Positions 1-5,625 of a stretch of DNA of 6,051 nt are shown piece by piece. Made by a program: the position numbers and the translations under genes. Where the stretch lies: assembly GCA_023489065.1 (NCBI GenBank), contig JAMDCL010000050.1:1-6051 (forward strand), read 5' to 3'. The notes beneath the pieces were generated by a model that worked only from the letters and a program-made list of their open reading frames with translations, searched no databases and was not told where the DNA came from. The DNA is from Deltaproteobacteria bacterium. GTDB taxonomy: Bacteria; JAMCPX01. Each line of letters starts with the position of its first letter. Position 1 is the stretch's first letter.

Positions 1-265
1 GAGCACCTATGATGCGTATGAGCTCGGCCTTCAGGATACCGAGGAGGTACTGCGAAGGATTGATGCTTTTCGATAATTCCTCGCCCATGACCTTTTGCTT
101 GACGCTCTCGATCAGCTCTTTTACGACACGGTAATGAACATCCGCTTCAAGCAGGGCAATCCTGATGTCTTTCAGGGCATCGTCTATGTCTTGTTCGGAA
201 AGCAATCCCCTCTTGGACAGTTTATCAAAAAGTTTTGTAATTTTTTCCTGAAGAAACTCTAACAT
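1..265 (-). CDS. ffh: Signal recognition particle protein Ffh, N-terminal part (cut by window edge)
   Basis: Ffh (SRP54) is the GTPase of the signal recognition particle. It binds 4.5S RNA and hydrophobic signal sequences and delivers ribosomes to FtsY at the membrane. Reading the minus strand from the ATG at 265-263 gives 88 residues that match the helical N domain of Ffh, beginning MLEFLQEKITKLFDKLSKRG. The hallmark ALLEADV motif is at residues 37-43 and an SINPSQ-type segment at 67-72, equivalent to SLTPGQ in E. coli Ffh. The G domain with its GTP-binding loops and the methionine-rich M domain lie beyond base 1 and cannot be checked. A GGAG Shine-Dalgarno sequence sits five bases before the ATG, and a strong promoter lies just upstream (292-320). 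The upstream minus-strand neighbour is the sterol-reductase-like gene, 123 bases away. Identity is secure from sequence; completeness is unknown. Confidence 0.95.
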   Translation of the reverse strand, partial: MLEFLQEKITKLFDKLSKRGLLSEQDIDDALKDIRIALLEADVHYRVVKELIESVKQKVMGEELSKSINPSQYLLGILKAELIRIIGA

Positions 266-291
266 TATTACTCCGTTTTATGGAACTTATC

Positions 292-320
292 TTTGTATTT
301 TATAAAAAGTAGCTTGTCAA
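292..320 (-). promoter_or_regulatory. Predicted sigma70-type promoter of ffh
   Basis: On the minus strand a perfect -35 box TTGACA (315-320) is followed, after a 17-base spacer, by TACAAA (292-297, 4 of 6 to consensus). The predicted transcription start is near 285, leaving a leader of about 20 bases before the ffh ATG that includes the GGAG ribosome site. The upstream spacer half is A/T-rich. The -35 box lies in the loop between the arms of an inverted repeat (307-336). The assignment rests only on consensus match and position. Confidence 0.6.
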
Positions 321-336
321 GGATATGCAGCTACTT
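307..336 (-). terminator. Inverted repeat followed by T-run on the minus strand; possible terminator of the reductase operon
   Basis: The arms AAGTAGCT (307-314) and AGCTACTT (329-336) are exact 8-base inverted repeats with a 14-base loop. In minus-strand RNA the second arm runs into five consecutive U (303-308 region), as in an intrinsic terminator. On the plus strand the repeat is followed by ATCG, not a T-run, so the polarity points to the minus operon ending at 389. The stem has only three G-C pairs and the loop is long, so termination would be weak. It could instead be an operator, because the repeat brackets the ffh -35 box. Confidence 0.35.
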
Positions 337-350
337 ATCGTTAAAACGAA

Positions 351-367
351 CCGATTGGAATTATCGG
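351..367 (-). other. Short hairpin downstream of the reductase gene
   Basis: CCGAT (351-355) and ATCGG (363-367) are inverted repeats with a 7-base loop, 22 bases past the reductase stop codon. On the minus strand the second arm is followed by TTCGTTTT. With a 5-bp stem it may be a 3'-end-stabilising hairpin or a weak terminator, and it may also be chance. Confidence 0.2.
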
Positions 368-388
368 CTCATTTCTTATCATCCGGGA

Positions 389-1474
389 TCAATAGATGCC
401 GGGAATGATTCTCCGGGGAACGCGGCGCACGTACTCCGTCCACAGGCCGCCGTACTTTGCCGCGCACCGGAGCTCGTCGGAACGCTCTCTTGGAAAGAGC
501 AATGCGATGTAATACAGGGGATACAGCCATGCCGCCCATAACGCCGGCCGTCCCAGAACCAGGGTCAGGCCAACGGCCATCAGGATCTCGCCAAGGTAGT
601 TTACATGCCGGGCAACCTTCCAGAACCCGCTGCACAGAAGCGTGTGCCTGCCGTCGCTCAGAACCCCGGGTTTCATAATACCGAGGAATGCGTGGTCCGG
701 CCTCGTTTTGAAATAAAATTTCTGCATATTCGCACCCCGGGAAAGCATCCAGCCCGCAAAAAAAATGCTGATGGAGATCACGAGGAGCCACGGGGCAGTA
801 ACGGGGCAGGGCAGATCCACCGCCGCCCAAAGTCCAATCATATAGAAATAAGGATAGAAGGCAAGACTGCCCCATCCGAGCTTGAAACCCACGCGTTCGG
901 CGAAGATATCATAGGTATAGAGGTGTACCCGCTCAAATATGAGATAGTCGATCACAAACCAGAAGAAAAGAAAGCTATACAACAGTACTCCCTGCGACGA
1001 GCCCATTCCGAATATCAGCAGGTGATGCGCCAGAAAGGAGCTGATATTCAAAGCGAGCAGGATCGCACCTGCCAGATAGAGAAACATCTTGGCATCGACC
1101 CGGCCGCGAAAAAATTGGATGTTTTCGGATCGTCCCGAATAGAGATCGACAATAAATTTCCGTCCCGTACCTTTGGCCGGTAAAACGACAGCAACACTGA
1201 AAAGCACCCCCATGACGCAGGAGCCTGTGAGACCCGACCAGCGGTGTAAATAGAGCCAGTCCCACGGCAGTAAGCCCGAGTATCCGATGAGCGCCCACAG
1301 ACCGACGGTCATCGCCATGACCGGCAGTCCATTGAGCCGGTACCGGAGCGGTTCGCCTGTCAGGGTGTCGTGAACATAGCCGGTGACCTTTCGTGCGGGA
1401 AGCACAAGATGCATGACCAGGATAAACGCAAAGATGACCCACGGTGCAAAGAATCCGGCAAGAAAGCCGTTCAT
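389..1474 (-). CDS. ERG4/ERG24-family sterol reductase-like integral membrane protein
   Basis: This 361-residue polytopic protein has about eight to ten hydrophobic segments, at roughly 6-26, 50-70, 80-100, 131-155, 162-180, 203-220, 227-244 and 295-327. The second half follows the C-terminal domain of sterol C14/C7 reductases (LBR, TM7SF2, DHCR7; bacterial MaSR1 of Methylomicrobium). It shows E181 with TYDI (187-190) and GFxLG (196-200), the NxQK-like NMQKFYF (249-255), LCSGFWKVARHVNYLGEILMA (280-300) equivalent to the SGWWGxxRHPNYLGD signature, and DELRCAAKYG (333-342). The C-terminus RRVPRRIIPGIY mirrors the family's VPYRIIPYIY. Family enzymes use NADPH to reduce a ring carbon-carbon double bond in the membrane. 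The true substrate here is unknown. The first family signature is degenerate (SGRSENIQ, where eukaryotic members have GxExNPR), and H and R of the usual HRxxRDE are P328 and S332. The ATG overlaps the stop of the upstream dehydrogenase as ATGA, so translation is likely coupled. GC content looks higher than in the plus operon. Confidence 0.85.
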   Translation of the reverse strand: MNGFLAGFFAPWVIFAFILVMHLVLPARKVTGYVHDTLTGEPLRYRLNGLPVMAMTVGLWALIGYSGLLPWDWLYLHRWSGLTGSCVMGVLFSVAVVLPAKGTGRKFIVDLYSGRSENIQFFRGRVDAKMFLYLAGAILLALNISSFLAHHLLIFGMGSSQGVLLYSFLFFWFVIDYLIFERVHLYTYDIFAERVGFKLGWGSLAFYPYFYMIGLWAAVDLPCPVTAPWLLVISISIFFAGWMLSRGANMQKFYFKTRPDHAFLGIMKPGVLSDGRHTLLCSGFWKVARHVNYLGEILMAVGLTLVLGRPALWAAWLYPLYYIALLFPRERSDELRCAAKYGGLWTEYVRRVPRRIIPGIY

Positions 1475-2316
1475 GACGATACCTTCGATGTTCCGGACCG
1501 GGCAAGATCCTTCGTGGAACCTGCCATGAAACCGATGGCCGCTTTGCGCGGCAGGAGGCGGCCCATAATCGCATAAGCCACTCCGTTGATAAATCCCGGA
1601 ACGACCAAAGGCTTGCGTCCCAAAGCCCGCAGTGTCTTCTCAACAACGACCCCGGGATCAAGGGTACCCGGGGCATCCTTGCCAACCGTATTCGCATAAC
1701 CCGGTGTGCGTACAGCTCCGGCAAAGCATGAGATTACTTCTATCCCTTTATCCTTGAGCTCATACCACAAGCCTTCCGCTAAAACCCTGTTGAATGCCTT
1801 ACTTGCGGCGTAGGCCGCTATTCTCGGTGTTCCCTGATTGCCGGCGAGTGAGGACATCAGAATGACCGCTCCACGCTTTCGCTCAATCATGGAGGGCAGG
1901 ACCATCCGCAGCAGGGTAACCGGTCCCCGCACATTGACATCCACCACCCGCATGAGGTCCGGGATGTCTGAACCGGCAAAGTCCCCGACCGGCGCATGGG
2001 CTGCGTTGTACACAAGCATGCCGAGATCGAGTCTTGAGGTCACGCACCGGAGGTTTTCAAGAAAATCAGGCACTGCAAGATCACCGTCAACACAGAGTGT
2101 TTCTCTGCCAAACCGTGCGTGTAAATCCTTCGCGAGTTCATCCAGTAATGCCTTTCTTCTTGCTACCAGCACGAGGTTCATGCCGCGCTGTGCCAGGGCA
2201 TGTGCGAAGGCTACACCGATGCCCTCGGACGCGCCGGCTATCAGTGCCCATTCACCATACCGGTCCGGAAACTTCTTATGACCTGTCCGGCCGGTGCCTG
2301 TGGTATGATTTAACAT
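1471..2316 (-). CDS. Classical short-chain dehydrogenase/reductase, HSD17B12/DltE-like
   Basis: This 281-residue Rossmann-fold NAD(P)H oxidoreductase appears complete. The glycine-rich cofactor loop is GASEGIG (28-34), preceded by YGEWALIA. R53-R54 after the second strand suggest an NADP(H) preference. NAA is at 104-106, and the catalytic tetrad is N128, S156, Y169 and K173 (YAASK). The PG-type segment after strand six is modified to FAGAVRTPGY (198-207). The opening YGEWALIAGASEGIG and GMNLVLVARR resemble the 17-beta-hydroxysteroid dehydrogenase 12 / very-long-chain 3-oxoacyl-CoA reductase group. Most bacterial members (COG0300) have undefined substrates. The C-terminal tail (241-270) has the hydrophobic GFINGVAYAIMGRLLPRKAA stretch common in that group. 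The start ATG has AAGGA five bases upstream. Its stop overlaps the downstream sterol-reductase-like gene, so the two proteins probably act on one lipid or steroid-like substrate. Enzyme class is secure; the substrate is not. Confidence 0.92.
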   Translation of the reverse strand: MLNHTTGTGRTGHKKFPDRYGEWALIAGASEGIGVAFAHALAQRGMNLVLVARRKALLDELAKDLHARFGRETLCVDGDLAVPDFLENLRCVTSRLDLGMLVYNAAHAPVGDFAGSDIPDLMRVVDVNVRGPVTLLRMVLPSMIERKRGAVILMSSLAGNQGTPRIAAYAASKAFNRVLAEGLWYELKDKGIEVISCFAGAVRTPGYANTVGKDAPGTLDPGVVVEKTLRALGRKPLVVPGFINGVAYAIMGRLLPRKAAIGFMAGSTKDLARSGTSKVSS

Positions 2317-2439
2317 TATTATCCTTTTTACCTGTCATCTCACCGGTGCTTCCAACAGTCCTCTCCCCTGTATCTGCCCTGTTTTACGTGCCCCTCACAC
2401 GAGAATTCGACAGGGTGGTTCACCGGAATATCCATTAAT

Positions 2440-2453
2440 TTGTTTTAAAACAA
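2440..2453. promoter_or_regulatory. Perfect 14-bp palindrome, candidate operator
   Basis: TTGTTTTAAAACAA reads identically on both strands. It lies at the expected transcription start of the minus-strand TATAAT box (2458-2463), a usual place for a repressor to block initiation of the SDR/reductase operon. A TetR- or MarR-type dimer would fit, but no regulator gene is in the window and the site is A/T-rich, so function is inferred. Confidence 0.4.
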
Positions 2454-2457
2454 TTGT

Positions 2458-2463
2458 ATTATA
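2458..2463 (-). promoter_or_regulatory. Candidate -10 box for the SDR/reductase operon
   Basis: The minus strand carries a perfect TATAAT. No good -35 lies at 16-18 bases (AAAAAG at 17); TTGAAA occurs only at a 20-base spacing. This suggests a weak or activator-dependent promoter. The predicted start near 2451 would leave a leader of about 135 bases before the SDR ATG. Confidence 0.35.
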
Positions 2464-2566
2464 AAATCACAACAGACCATCTTTTTCAACCGTTTGAACA
2501 GGTTGCTGCGGTCCACGATTTTCACGTTTTTACCAAAAACCAAGGGAGACAAGCCCTCGTGCGTCC

Positions 2567-2596
2567 TTGACACTCCTCACTGCTTGTGGTTTTAAT
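2567..2596 (+). promoter_or_regulatory. Predicted promoter of the TPR/Roadblock/pepP/accB operon
   Basis: A perfect TTGACA (2567-2572) is followed after 18 bases by TTTAAT (2591-2596, 5 of 6 to TATAAT). Initiation would fall about six to eight bases later, at or next to the ATG at 2602, so the transcript would be leaderless or nearly so. Other upstream pairs, such as TTGAAC at 2494, lack a good -10. If this site is inactive, transcription must start further upstream. Confidence 0.45.
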
Positions 2597-2601
2597 GGAG
2601 T

Positions 2602-4161
2602 ATGGAAGAAAAGCGGCAGCCACAGCCGGACAAAAAAGAAAACAAATTTGTTATTTCACCCGAGATAGAGCGGCACATGCAGATCCTGCGGAAGGATCCG
2701 AAATCCCCTGTCTTTGCAATACTGAGCGAGGCCTACAGAAAGGGAGGCTTGCTGGACGAGGCGATAGCTACGGCCGTTGAGGGATTAAAGTTCAACCCGA
2801 ATTATATAAGCGGAAGGGTTGCTCTGGGCAGGGCATATTTTGATAAAGGCGAGATGGACAAGGCCATAGAAGAGTTGAAAAAAGTCATAAAATCAACGCC
2901 GGACAATATTATATCCCACAAGCTTATAGCGGATATCTATATAAAAAAATCGGATGCGTCCTCTGCACTGCAGGAATTAAAAACCATCCTCTATCTGTCG
3001 CCCGATGATAAGGAAGCAAAAACGTTGATGGCTTCATTATCAAAGCCGCTGCCTGCGGAAGAAAAGAAAACGCAGACAGCAGAGCCGCCCGTACCCGAAC
3101 AGCAGGCGGAAAGACCGGTGGAACAACCACAAGAACCCTTGCCGCAGGAACATAAGGAAACGCCTGCCGTACCGCAATATGTTGAGGAACATGGCACACC
3201 GGAAGTTGAACATCCTCCAGAAGCCGGGCCGGCAGAACCCGGGCAACGGGTTGGAGAACAGGGCCATGGACCTGCAGAAGAACCGCCTGTCGTTGCTCGG
3301 ACAACTGAAACAGAACCGGAACTTAAGGTAACAACAGAGCCGCAAAACGAAGTTATACAAAGTCCGGAAATCGATCAGCAAAAACCGGGTGAAGAACCTG
3401 CTGCCGGAGCGGCCGGGAACGTGCCGTCAATAGACAGCGAGCTGGAAAACGCTCTGAACAATCCGATTAACGAATCAAACACAGACGAAGTACCGGTTAA
3501 ACCGGAACAGAACATTATAGAAACTGAAGTCCCGGGCACCGCAGCCCATGAGACGGATCAAAAAACAGTGTTTGCCGAAACAAGGGCAGATGAACAAGCC
3601 GGTGTAAAAGAAGAAGAGCTCGAGGCTGTTTTCGAGGACTTGGCACAGACTGCCGAAACCCCGTCCCAGCAACAGTCCGCTCCATACCAGCCGCAACAAA
3701 GAGAAGAAGAACCGCAGCCTTCCGGGGTTGAACACATTCAAACCCAAGAAATTGACGAGAATGAGATAGCGTCTCCTCGTACGGATGCACCAGAACCCGC
3801 TTCTCCATTGCAGGAACAAGCATCATTGGAAAATCAAAAAACTTCCGAACTGCATGGAGAGGATATCCAGACCGTAACCATGGCGGATCTCTACATTAAA
3901 CAGGGTCATCTCGACAAGGCATACCACATTTACAGGACAATTCTTTTAAAAGCACCGGATAGCCCGGTCATCAGGGCAAAACTCGTAAAAGTTAAAAAAC
4001 TTATGGAGTCGAAACAGCAGGAGGAACTCGACAAAAAGAAGCTTGAAGCATTAAGGGAACGTGAACCAAAACCAGCGGTGATAACGGAACAATCCGACTC
4101 CATGAAAGACAACATGAAAAGACTGAACGCCTGGCTGGAAAAAATCAAAAAAGGAGGATAA
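2602..4161 (+). CDS. TPR protein with long Pro/Gln/Glu-rich linker and C-terminal TPR
   Basis: This 519-residue protein is probably cytoplasmic, with no signal peptide or membrane segment. Three tetratricopeptide repeats lie at about 37-70 (AILSEAYRKGGLLDEAI), 71-104 (ALGRAYFDKGEMDKAIEE) and 105-138. A linker of about 265 residues (152-420), rich in P, E, Q and T and probably disordered, leads to a fourth TPR at about 425-458 (MADLYIKQGHLDKAYHIY). Then come a charged helix, likely coiled coil (460-490), and a C-terminal helix with LNAWLEKI (508-515). The protein contains no cysteine. TPRs bind proteins; no catalytic motif is visible. The ATG at 2602 is the first possible start, because an in-frame TAA ends at 2595. 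Its GGAG is only one base away, too close for normal use. M26 (2677) is an alternative but would cut into the N-terminal helical region. The Roadblock gene follows without a gap, suggesting a complex of the two. Confidence 0.85.
   Translation: MEEKRQPQPDKKENKFVISPEIERHMQILRKDPKSPVFAILSEAYRKGGLLDEAIATAVEGLKFNPNYISGRVALGRAYFDKGEMDKAIEELKKVIKSTPDNIISHKLIADIYIKKSDASSALQELKTILYLSPDDKEAKTLMASLSKPLPAEEKKTQTAEPPVPEQQAERPVEQPQEPLPQEHKETPAVPQYVEEHGTPEVEHPPEAGPAEPGQRVGEQGHGPAEEPPVVARTTETEPELKVTTEPQNEVIQSPEIDQQKPGEEPAAGAAGNVPSIDSELENALNNPINESNTDEVPVKPEQNIIETEVPGTAAHETDQKTVFAETRADEQAGVKEEELEAVFEDLAQTAETPSQQQSAPYQPQQREEEPQPSGVEHIQTQEIDENEIASPRTDAPEPASPLQEQASLENQKTSELHGEDIQTVTMADLYIKQGHLDKAYHIYRTILLKAPDSPVIRAKLVKVKKLMESKQQEELDKKKLEALREREPKPAVITEQSDSMKDNMKRLNAWLEKIKKGG
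4151..4157 (+). promoter_or_regulatory. Consensus Shine-Dalgarno of the Roadblock gene, inside the TPR gene end
   Basis: AAGGAGG lies four bases before the ATG at 4162 and within the last codons of the TPR gene, whose TAA abuts that ATG. This is the strongest ribosome site in the window and implies efficient, coupled translation of the Roadblock protein, possibly in excess over the TPR protein. Confidence 0.75.
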
Positions 4162-4521
4162 ATGGCATTTTTAGATATCCTGAAGCAAATAGTCGATAGT
4201 TTTGAGGGCTGTATAGGCGGTATCGTCATCGGTATAGACGGAATAGCTGTCGAGCAATACATGAAGGGAAATGAGAGCATAGATTTTCAGAATATCGGCG
4301 CAGAATATATGAATCTTATGAAAACCATTATGGACACATCAAACACCCTGGGATTCGAAGAACCCGAGCAGCTTATTGTTGAATACCGTGAAACCACCCT
4401 TATTGTGCGCAGCATAAACAAAGACTATTTCGTGATACTGGCTGCGAAAAACAGCGGCAATGTGGGTAAGGGGCGGTTTCTCCTCAGAAAGAATATCCTT
4501 AATTTCTCCAAAGAATTCTGA
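4162..4521 (+). CDS. Roadblock/LC7 (MglB-like) domain protein
   Basis: This small 119-residue single-domain protein begins with an amphipathic helix (MAFLDILKQIVDSF) followed by GCIGGIVIGIDGIAVEQY (16-33), the typical first beta-strand and turn with the DG of Roadblock/LC7 domains. A helix at 45-63 and paired strands EQLIVEYRETTLIVRSI (69-85) and YFVILAAK (89-96) follow. The end NSGNVGKGRFLLRKNI matches the family's final helix start. Known members dimerise and regulate small Ras-like GTPases (MglB acts on MglA) or serve as scaffold subunits. No GTPase gene lies in this window. It starts directly after the TPR stop codon with a consensus Shine-Dalgarno, so a partnership with the TPR protein is the best inference. 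Biological output (polarity, motility, secretion or other) cannot be told from sequence. Confidence 0.82.
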   Translation: MAFLDILKQIVDSFEGCIGGIVIGIDGIAVEQYMKGNESIDFQNIGAEYMNLMKTIMDTSNTLGFEEPEQLIVEYRETTLIVRSINKDYFVILAAKNSGNVGKGRFLLRKNILNFSKEF

Positions 4522-4539
4522 TCGTTCGATAAAAACATC

Positions 4540-4554
4540 AGGACTCTGCATTTG
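4540..4554 (+). promoter_or_regulatory. Ribosome site and TTG start of the M24 peptidase
   Basis: AGGA (4540-4543) is eight bases before an in-frame TTG at 4552 but fourteen before the ATG at 4558. Spacing therefore favours TTG as initiator; the two starts differ by only two residues. Confidence 0.45.
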
Positions 4555-5625
4555 TTTATGAACCAGCCTTTAAAAACGCTGCTGAAATTCCTCGACCGGT
4601 CGAATCTCGACGCCGCTGTAGTCGTCTCGAGGTCCAACAAGTTTTATCTCACCGGTTACGAGTATGAAGAAGGCTACCTCCTCATCAATGCTTCGGGCAT
4701 ACGGTTGTTCGTCGATCCGAGGTTCAGCATCTATGCACGCAAGCAGGTTTCTGATGCCGAGGTAATCGAATCAAGGCAGCCGATGCTCGAACTGAACAAA
4801 CAGTTACGAAAATCAAAACATATAGGTTTTGACGGATCCGCACTCCTGCATAAAGACTTTATGATCATGACATCGAAATTAAACGGGAAAAAGTTTCTCT
4901 TCATAGACCAGTACCTGTTAAAGATGCGGGCGGTGAAAAGCACCGGTGAGGTCGGCCATATCAAGAAAGCTTCCTCTCTGTCCGGTGCCGCACTAAAACG
5001 CCTGATCGACAGGCTGTCATCCGGCTGGACGGAAAAACAGATGGCAGCAATGCTCAACCTCGAGCTTATAAATTCCGGGGCTGATGATATCTCTTTCGAT
5101 ACGGTTATCGCTTTTGATGAGCGTGCAGCCTATGCGCATGCCCTGCCGTCAAACACGGTAACACTCAGGGACAAGCGGCTGATCCTCTGTGACTTCGGCG
5201 CCCTGTACAAGGGGTATCACTCGGATGAAACCCACACCTTTTTCGCCGGTACTCCGGGCAGGGATGAGAAAAGAGTATACGATGCCGTGCTCGGTGCGCA
5301 TAACAGGGCTATCGATGCCGTTAAACCCGGCATGAAGGCATCCGAACTCGACAGAGTGGCAAGGGGCTTCCTTGACAAACAAGGTTATGGCAGATACTTC
5401 GGGCATGCACTCGGTCACGGGGTAGGACTGGACGTTCATGAATCGCCGTCCATATCGTACCGATCGAAGGATGTTTTGAAATGCGGTATGGTCTTTACCA
5501 TTGAACCCGGCGTATACATACCGGACTGGGGTGGCGTACGGATAGAGAGTATGGTATATCTTTCCGATAGCGGGAAAGAGGTTTTAACCGCAAGACATAA
5601 TCCTGTTCTAAATCTGGAGGTGTAA
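4552..5625 (+). CDS. M24B metallopeptidase (Xaa-Pro aminopeptidase/dipeptidase)
   Basis: This 357-residue cytoplasmic enzyme of the pita-bread fold removes N-terminal residues preceding proline or splits Xaa-Pro dipeptides. The N-terminal creatinase-like domain covers about 1-125 ([17 protein letters not shown]). The catalytic domain from about 130 carries all five dinuclear metal ligands: D214 (CDFGALY), D225 (HSDETHTF), H289 ([14 protein letters not shown]), E318 (FTIEPGVY) and E332 (GVRIES). H196 (AHALPS) is the usual substrate-side histidine. SDETHT has H where many members have R. Length is typical of bacterial PepQ/YqhT-like proteins. Whether it is an aminopeptidase or a prolidase cannot be decided from sequence. 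It starts 30 bases after the Roadblock gene and its TAA overlaps the accB ATG (TAATG). The link with accB is a common bacterial gene order. Confidence 0.93.
   Translation: MFMNQPLKTLLKFLDRSNLDAAVVVSRSNKFYLTGYEYEEGYLLINASGIRLFVDPRFSIYARKQVSDAEVIESRQPMLELNKQLRKSKHIGFDGSALLHKDFMIMTSKLNGKKFLFIDQYLLKMRAVKSTGEVGHIKKASSLSGAALKRLIDRLSSGWTEKQMAAMLNLELINSGADDISFDTVIAFDERAAYAHALPSNTVTLRDKRLILCDFGALYKGYHSDETHTFFAGTPGRDEKRVYDAVLGAHNRAIDAVKPGMKASELDRVARGFLDKQGYGRYFGHALGHGVGLDVHESPSISYRSKDVLKCGMVFTIEPGVYIPDWGGVRIESMVYLSDSGKEVLTARHNPVLNLEV
5616..5621 (+). promoter_or_regulatory. Shine-Dalgarno of accB within the peptidase gene end
   Basis: GGAGGT lies three bases before the ATG at 5625, inside the last codons of the M24 gene. 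Together with the TAATG overlap it indicates translational coupling of accB to the peptidase gene. Confidence 0.7.

Larger units (their letters stand above)
2317..2601. other. Divergent intergenic region between the SDR and TPR operons
   Basis: This 285-base non-coding stretch separates the minus-strand SDR operon from the plus-strand TPR operon. It holds the SDR ribosome site (AAGGAT just upstream of 2316), a palindrome and TATAAT box for the minus side (2440-2463), and a TTGACA/TTTAAT promoter for the plus side (2567-2596). The part that would be the SDR 5' leader, about 2317-2450, has small repeats: the palindrome CACCGGTG at 2341-2348, GGTG/CACC around 2414-2424, and CCCTGT at 2366 and 2377 facing ACAGGG at 2410. 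I see no tRNA, known riboswitch or coding frame of good quality. Confidence 0.6.

Noticed and set aside
605..1183. 192-codon open frame on the plus strand opposite the sterol-reductase-like gene
   Set aside because: It is antisense to a clearly conserved membrane protein, its translation is basic and low in family-like patterns, and no ribosome site supports it. GC-rich genes often leave such shadows.
975..1724. 249-codon minus-strand frame spanning the SDR/reductase junction
   Set aside because: It overlaps two genes with intact catalytic motifs in another frame and shows an Arg/Cys/His-rich composition typical of a shadow frame. Neither real gene shows a frameshift.
2340..2426. Repeated TCACCGG (2340-2346 and 2420-2426) and CCCTGT/ACAGGG repeats in the SDR leader
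   Set aside because: Matches of 6-7 bases are expected by chance in a region of about 280 bases, and no coherent riboswitch-like fold was evident.
1838..2438. Plus-strand open frames opposite the SDR and its leader
   Set aside because: The minus-strand SDR has a full catalytic tetrad and cofactor loop; the plus frames have no recognisable motif or ribosome site.
2543..2557. AGGG/CCCT hairpin before the TPR promoter
   Set aside because: Only a 4-bp stem with a 7-base loop; not convincing as a terminator or operator.
2586..2780. 64-codon frame starting GTG/ATG just before the TPR start
   Set aside because: It runs in another frame through the conserved TPR region and has no independent support.
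3040..3826. Minus-strand frames opposite the Pro/Gln/Glu-rich linker
   Set aside because: They reflect the biased codons of the linker (CCG, GAA, CAG) read backwards, giving Phe/Leu/Arg-rich shadows with no motif.
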